The notes under the pieces are model-generated. The model worked only from the letters and a program-made list of their open reading frames with translations. It was not told the DNA's origin and searched no databases. Shown in pieces: positions 6,098 to 9,761 of a DNA stretch of 9,761 bases. Source of the stretch: Chloroflexota bacterium (GTDB taxonomy: Bacteria > Chloroflexota > Ktedonobacteria > Ktedonobacterales > JACDGC01); contig JAKAOI010000052.1 in assembly GCA_021812265.1 (NCBI GenBank), positions 1 to 9,761 of the forward strand, given 5' to 3'. Each line of letters starts with the position of its first letter. Position 1 is the stretch's first letter. The position numbers were made by a program, and so were the translations under genes.

Positions 6098-6778
6098 ATG
6101 TCTGCCACTGCAGTCGCTATGAACAATGTGACTGTTCACTATCATACCACCTCAAACCATGAAGTTACTGCGTTGAATAATATTACGCTTGCTATTGATT
6201 ACCAAAAATGGGTTTCCATTGCCGGCCCTTCCGGTTCCGGAAAATCATCATTGTTGCATGTAATAGGTGGTCTTCTTACTCCACAATCCGGCGAAATCAT
6301 TGTCGATCAAACACCATTGCATACAACAAATCAACAGATGAGAGCAACATTTAGACTTACGCATATTGGCTTTGTTTTTCAATCATTTTATCTTATGCCG
6401 CACCTGCGCGCTTGGGAAAATGTAGCGCTGCCGATGCTCGCGGCCCATATTCCCTTACCGGAGCGAAAAAAACGCGCAATTGAAGCTTTGGCAAGAGTAG
6501 GGTTGCAAGATCGGCTTTATCATCGCCCTGCCGAATTATCGGGGGGAGAGCAGCAACGTGTTGCATTGGCGCGCGCGGTGGCGCTTGCGCCACGTATCAT
6601 ACTTGCTGATGAGCCTACCGGAAATCTGGATGCAGATAGCGCAACTGTTGTGTTAGATATTTTAACTCAATTTGTTGCGCAAGGAGCCACAGTCATCTGC
6701 GCCACTCATGATCCCCTCGTCATCGCAAGAGGAGATGCAGTTATTCATCTTCATCGCGGAGTAATAGTACCAGAATGA
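6098..6778 (+). CDS. ABC transporter ATP-binding protein, MacB/LolD type
   Basis: This 226-residue cytoplasmic ATPase powers the FtsX-like permease encoded next. All nucleotide-binding motifs are intact: Walker A GPSGSGKSS (43-51), Q-loop Q95 in FVFQSFYLMP, signature LSGGEQQR (147-154), Walker B IILADEP with catalytic E172, D-loop NLDAD (176-180), and switch His204 in ATHD. Length and motif spelling are typical of the MacB/LolD/FtsE-like subfamily, which works by mechanotransmission and often moves lipoproteins, peptides or envelope-active compounds rather than small nutrients. AAGGA lies 5 bases before the ATG. It is the first gene of a three-gene operon. The exact substrate cannot be read from the ATPase. 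Confidence 0.95.
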   Translation: MSATAVAMNNVTVHYHTTSNHEVTALNNITLAIDYQKWVSIAGPSGSGKSSLLHVIGGLLTPQSGEIIVDQTPLHTTNQQMRATFRLTHIGFVFQSFYLMPHLRAWENVALPMLAAHIPLPERKKRAIEALARVGLQDRLYHRPAELSGGEQQRVALARAVALAPRIILADEPTGNLDADSATVVLDILTQFVAQGATVICATHDPLVIARGDAVIHLHRGVIVPE

Positions 6779-6833
6779 TAGATATTGCTTGCCTTCTTTC
6801 CATAATAAATTTCATCAAAAGGAGACAATCTAA

Positions 6834-8018
6834 TTGCAGTTTCAAGATACACTCAGGATGTCGCTAGACTCTACTTTCCGTCAGAAGCGGCGTATTGTCC
6901 CTGTTTTAACAGGCATTTCTCTCAGCACAACCCTTATCCTTATTATCATTATTGCCGGAGCAACAATCTCAAATATAGTTACTCAACAGATTCTTGGCCA
7001 AGGGAATTTGCGGCAGATTACTGTAATGTCACCAAATAATACTGGTTTGGGTCCTTCCAGTAATATAATTAATGATTCCCGCATCGCTTCTTGGCAAACA
7101 CTTCCTCACGTTGCCGGAGCATATCCAAATCTAGAATTAGATGTAACAGCAACCACTAACACTATGGGCATTATGCTTTTCTTGTCTAATCAACCAGATC
7201 AAAATGTTCGTCCGGAGCTATTGCAAGGGACATGGCCACAAGATCAACAAATCATTGTGCCAGACACCGGTATTCTGAATAAGCTCGATCAGAATGTCAG
7301 TGGGAGTACTTTACTTGGAGAAACTATTACTCTCCGTATTCCAACTTCAGAAGGATCTCAACAATATGCAGTGATACCAGTGACTGTCTCCGGTGTCTAT
7401 AAGGCAACACAGAATATTTTAGGGCAAATTTTGACCTTTACCACGCTTTCTTTTATGAAAAATTTAGTAAAAGAAAGTCTGGGAAGCGCTCCCCTCATGT
7501 ACCAAGTTGCGACGATCATGGCCGATCAACCGCAAAATGTATCGGAAATCGCTTCTATTATTCAAAAACAAGGGTTTTCTACAAACGATATTGAAGATCA
7601 ACTTTCCGGAGAGACTAGATGGTTACGAGGGATTATAATTATTGGAATTGCCCTTGCGCTTTTCATCTTTATTCTGGTTTCTCTGTCTATTGGAAATTTG
7701 CTCGCCAGTTCAGTGCTTCAGCGACGAAAAGAAATTGGTATTATGTTGGCTATAGGTTTTACAAATCGGTCAATCGGCCAAATAGTGCAGGGAGAAGCAA
7801 TTGTTATTGGTATTGTTGGCGCAATCGGTGGTATTCTTATTGCTCTTATAAGCCTATTTGCATTCACGCTCATGCAACCGCAAATCAGCCTAGATATTCC
7901 TTGGTGGGGATTTCCATGTGTCATTGCTATTTCAGCTTTGCTTTGTGCTCTTGCAGGTATCCTACCGGCGCGCAAAGCCATGCGTTTAGATGTTATGCAA
8001 ACATTACGAGAGGAATAA
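6834..8018 (+). CDS. FtsX/MacB-like ABC permease
   Basis: A 394-residue membrane subunit with the four-helix FtsX/MacB plan. Helix 1 is at about 23-48. A large extracytoplasmic domain spans 49-264. Helices 2, 3 and 4 lie at about 266-293, 322-347 and 358-377. The short cytoplasmic loop QRRKEIGIMLAIGFTNRSIG (297-316) contains the coupling helix, and the C-terminus ILPARKAMRLDVMQTLREE is typical of the family. It has a TTG start at 6834 with AGGAG 9 bases upstream; an ATG eight codons later has no ribosome binding site. It follows the ATPase gene after 55 bases and precedes the lipoprotein gene by 3 bases. It probably forms a homodimer with two ATPases. Substrate export, lipoprotein handling or envelope signalling are all possible. 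Confidence 0.92.
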   Translation: MQFQDTLRMSLDSTFRQKRRIVPVLTGISLSTTLILIIIIAGATISNIVTQQILGQGNLRQITVMSPNNTGLGPSSNIINDSRIASWQTLPHVAGAYPNLELDVTATTNTMGIMLFLSNQPDQNVRPELLQGTWPQDQQIIVPDTGILNKLDQNVSGSTLLGETITLRIPTSEGSQQYAVIPVTVSGVYKATQNILGQILTFTTLSFMKNLVKESLGSAPLMYQVATIMADQPQNVSEIASIIQKQGFSTNDIEDQLSGETRWLRGIIIIGIALALFIFILVSLSIGNLLASSVLQRRKEIGIMLAIGFTNRSIGQIVQGEAIVIGIVGAIGGILIALISLFAFTLMQPQISLDIPWWGFPCVIAISALLCALAGILPARKAMRLDVMQTLREE

Positions 8019-8021
8019 TTT

Positions 8022-9125
8022 GTGAGAAAACTTCCGGTGTATCAATTACTGCTTTGCGCGTTAACTCTACTCGCAGCCTGCGGAACCTCAGCGCCGCAAC
8101 AGCCAATCAAGGCGCAAGATCCTATGTATTTGCTGATGATACAAAATCAAAATATGGTCCTTTCTGTGATTAATCGCCCTGCATATACGCTGGCTGGCGT
8201 ATTATCAATTACTACTATTGGCAATACTCCTCCTACCGGTGATATCGGTATTGCTGCTCATGGATCTGTCATCGTAACGCATACAGGCGCATTTACAAAT
8301 ATCGATGGAGGATACAAAGAAACCGTACAAGCAGAGACATTGGTGTGTACACCGGAACAAGGTCAATGTTCAAGTCTCATCCATGGATGGGGGAGCGCGA
8401 CTGTGGACAAGATTGGACAGAGTTTCGTTGTTCCTATCTGGCAGAATACCGATCCATTTCATGGCCAACTTGCAATTTTCTCCGATGCTTCCATACAAAC
8501 ATCTCGCCGAATTTCCCTTCCAAGTATTCTACCGGGTCTGATGCAAATATCTCCTGATGGAAAGAGTTTATATTGGTTGTCTCCGCAAGGGACAAATAAT
8601 CCAACATATCTGTTAGTTCGCTTTGATTTGGCTTCTCAGAAGATAACTGACACATATAATTTAGGCGCATCTATTCCCGGGGGACTGGCAGTTGCTGATG
8701 ATGGAACAGTATACACAACGATTCTCTATGCTAACCAAGGAAACAGAACACAGGGAGTTGCGACAACAAATAAGCCGGGTACACAAATCCTTGTTTTTGA
8801 TCCTAATCTTCATGAGAAGGGCCAATTTACCGTTGGAGCAGAACCAACACAAATTGCTATAAGCGCAGACACAATTGCCGTCACCTATGCTCCGGATCAG
8901 AGCCAGCGTATCGATATTTTCTCCCGAACAAGTTTACAGTTGCTCCGCACGCTTACCTCACCTTACTTAAGTCCGATCGATAAGTTAAGCGCGCTATCTA
9001 CCGGGGAATTTGCGATTACTGTCACTGTAGGGTCACAAACCAACTTAGGTATTTGGGAGCCTACAAGCAATACTATTAAATGGCATACCTATTCGGGCAT
9101 AAGTATTGGCGGTATTGCCGGCTAA
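8022..9125 (+). CDS. Lipoprotein with beta-propeller-like repeats, third gene of the ABC operon
   Basis: A 367-residue secreted lipoprotein. A type II signal peptide (basic RK, hydrophobic core, LLAAC lipobox) places the lipidated Cys at 20, so it is anchored at the outer face of the membrane. The rest consists of beta-rich units with repeated sequence logic, such as ISPDGKSLYWLS (176-187), GGLAVADDGTVYTTI (220-234), PTQIAISADTIAVTY (275-289) and IDIFSRTSLQLLRTL (297-311). This resembles YncE/SMP-30-like beta-propellers. No catalytic motif was recognised. The start is GTG at 8022 with GAGGA 7 bases upstream, nearly touching the permease stop, so translation is probably coupled. It may bind the cargo or dock to the permease's extracellular domain. 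The lipoprotein call is firm, the fold likely, the function unknown. Confidence 0.82.
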   Translation: MRKLPVYQLLLCALTLLAACGTSAPQQPIKAQDPMYLLMIQNQNMVLSVINRPAYTLAGVLSITTIGNTPPTGDIGIAAHGSVIVTHTGAFTNIDGGYKETVQAETLVCTPEQGQCSSLIHGWGSATVDKIGQSFVVPIWQNTDPFHGQLAIFSDASIQTSRRISLPSILPGLMQISPDGKSLYWLSPQGTNNPTYLLVRFDLASQKITDTYNLGASIPGGLAVADDGTVYTTILYANQGNRTQGVATTNKPGTQILVFDPNLHEKGQFTVGAEPTQIAISADTIAVTYAPDQSQRIDIFSRTSLQLLRTLTSPYLSPIDKLSALSTGEFAITVTVGSQTNLGIWEPTSNTIKWHTYSGISIGGIAG

Positions 9126-9145
9126 AACATTTACACAAACGACCC

Positions 9146-9180
9146 AGAAAGCCCACGGCTAAAGCCGTGGGGAGACGTCA
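9146..9180 (+). mobile_element. Solitary right-end-like hairpin of an IS200/IS605-type element (remnant)
   Basis: GAAAGCCCACGGC (from about 9147) followed by TAAA and GCCGTGGG (stem 9152-9159 with 9164-9171), then GGAGACGTCA, closely resembles the subterminal palindrome at the right end of IS200/IS605/IS1341-type (tnpB-carrying) elements and the 3' end of their omega RNA. No tnpA or tnpB coding sequence lies in the window. The plus-strand neighbour on the side where tnpB would sit is the lipoprotein gene. It is therefore probably a relic or a non-autonomous end. The call rests on remembered similarity of the palindrome, not on a search. Confidence 0.55.
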
Positions 9181-9761
9181 CAGAAGATATGGCGGAGCCA
9201 CAATCAATGATTGGTTAAGCCGCGCGAAATCAGCGACGGATGACGTCAATATCACCGAAGGATCGCCTTTTATAAAGCGCAAGCCACGCTTCCGTAAATA
9301 GCGCGCCAGCACACTGCAATGTTCCGGCGCCCAAAACACACAATAATCAAGCGCGGCGTTGCGCGCGCTAAGCAGCAGCGCATCCAGCAAAAGCTGCAAT
9401 ATTTCATCATTGCCAGCGACTGCGGGGCCAATACATTCAGCCATGCGCGCGCCACAACCGCATATAACGCCGTCATGGGTCAGAGCCAATAATATATCAG
9501 CGTTTGGCTGCAAATATAAATCAAATACGGGAAAACTGAAAGGGCCGCGCATTGTCTCATAAAATTGAAGGATATCGGTTTTTCGCTGTTCCCAAATAAC
9601 GGAATTTACCCGCAAAATCTGAACATCATGGCGCTTTTCCGGTAAAAATACCAACCCTGCAGTATACTGATTCACAATTGCCGCAGACTGAACACCCCAC
9701 TGCGCGTATAAGCGCCGCGCCGCAGGATTTTCTGTGGAAACAATCACCCTCGTCCAGCCGG
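9178..9761 (-). CDS. GNAT-family acetyltransferase, tandem-domain type (N-terminus off right edge)
   Basis: The visible 193 complete codons continue through the right edge without a start; the GTG at 9747 is only an internal Val. At the edge, GWTRVIVSTENPAARRLYAQWGV is the end of an N-acetyltransferase domain (the NPAARRLY segment following the acetyl-CoA site). After a linker, a second, more divergent GNAT-like half follows: ADILLALTHDGVICGCGARM, then helix EILQLLLDALLLSARNAALDY, then VFWAPEHCSVLARYLRKRGLRFI, which repeats the neighbour-loop-to-helix pattern. It probably acetylates an amine of a small molecule or protein; the substrate is unknown. The stop codon TGA (9180-9178) lies inside the IS-like end, so the natural C-terminus may have been altered. 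It is convergent with the lipoprotein gene, 52 bases apart. Confidence 0.75.
   Translation of the reverse strand, partial: GWTRVIVSTENPAARRLYAQWGVQSAAIVNQYTAGLVFLPEKRHDVQILRVNSVIWEQRKTDILQFYETMRGPFSFPVFDLYLQPNADILLALTHDGVICGCGARMAECIGPAVAGNDEILQLLLDALLLSARNAALDYCVFWAPEHCSVLARYLRKRGLRFIKGDPSVILTSSVADFARLNQSLIVAPPYLL

Noticed and set aside
9152..9171. Hairpin as a bidirectional intrinsic terminator between convergent genes
   Set aside because: Neither strand has a U-run after the stem (GGAGACG on plus, CTTTCTGGG on minus), and the flanking bases match an IS200/IS605 end better; weak termination is still possible.

Overview
The window looks like a bacterial chromosome with moderate GC content. 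Intrinsic-terminator hairpins, -35/-10 promoters, GGAGG-type ribosome binding sites, frequent GTG/TTG starts, a lipobox lipoprotein and an AroH-type chorismate mutase suggest a Terrabacteria-like lineage. Chloroflexota is one possibility, but nothing here proves it.

Layout. Positions 1-233 (minus) hold the first 77 codons of citrate synthase, with a promoter near 351-356. Positions 470-1597 (minus) hold the most striking gene: a CmoA-type carboxy-S-adenosylmethionine synthase fused in frame to a complete AroH-type chorismate mutase. It is preceded by a 5' leader with a promoter (1807-1836), a 27-codon leader ORF with clustered Phe and Tyr codons (1687-1770), alternative RNA stems, and an intrinsic terminator (1629-1660) just before the gene's ribosome binding site. 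Positions 1906-2721 (minus) encode a CHAP-domain peptidoglycan hydrolase with a Ser/Gly-rich front half. Positions 2902-5781 (minus) encode two polytopic GT-C/GT87-like membrane glycosyltransferases in one operon. A divergent intergenic region of about 316 bp follows and contains a perfect 12-bp inverted repeat. Positions 6098-9125 (plus) form an operon of a MacB/LolD-type ABC ATPase, an FtsX-like permease and a beta-propeller-like lipoprotein. A solitary hairpin resembling an IS200/IS605 right end lies at 9146-9180. It abuts, and supplies the stop codon of, a GNAT-family acetyltransferase gene (minus) that runs off the right edge.

How the parts connect. Chorismate mutase makes prephenate, and CmoA uses prephenate plus SAM to make carboxy-SAM and phenylpyruvate. 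The fusion therefore joins two consecutive steps, and the by-product phenylpyruvate is one transamination from phenylalanine. A Phe/Tyr-codon leader peptide in front of this gene fits that chemistry. The fusion and its leader are the best candidate here for an undescribed system. The other genes appear to be ordinary cell-envelope and transport functions, not mechanistically linked to it.
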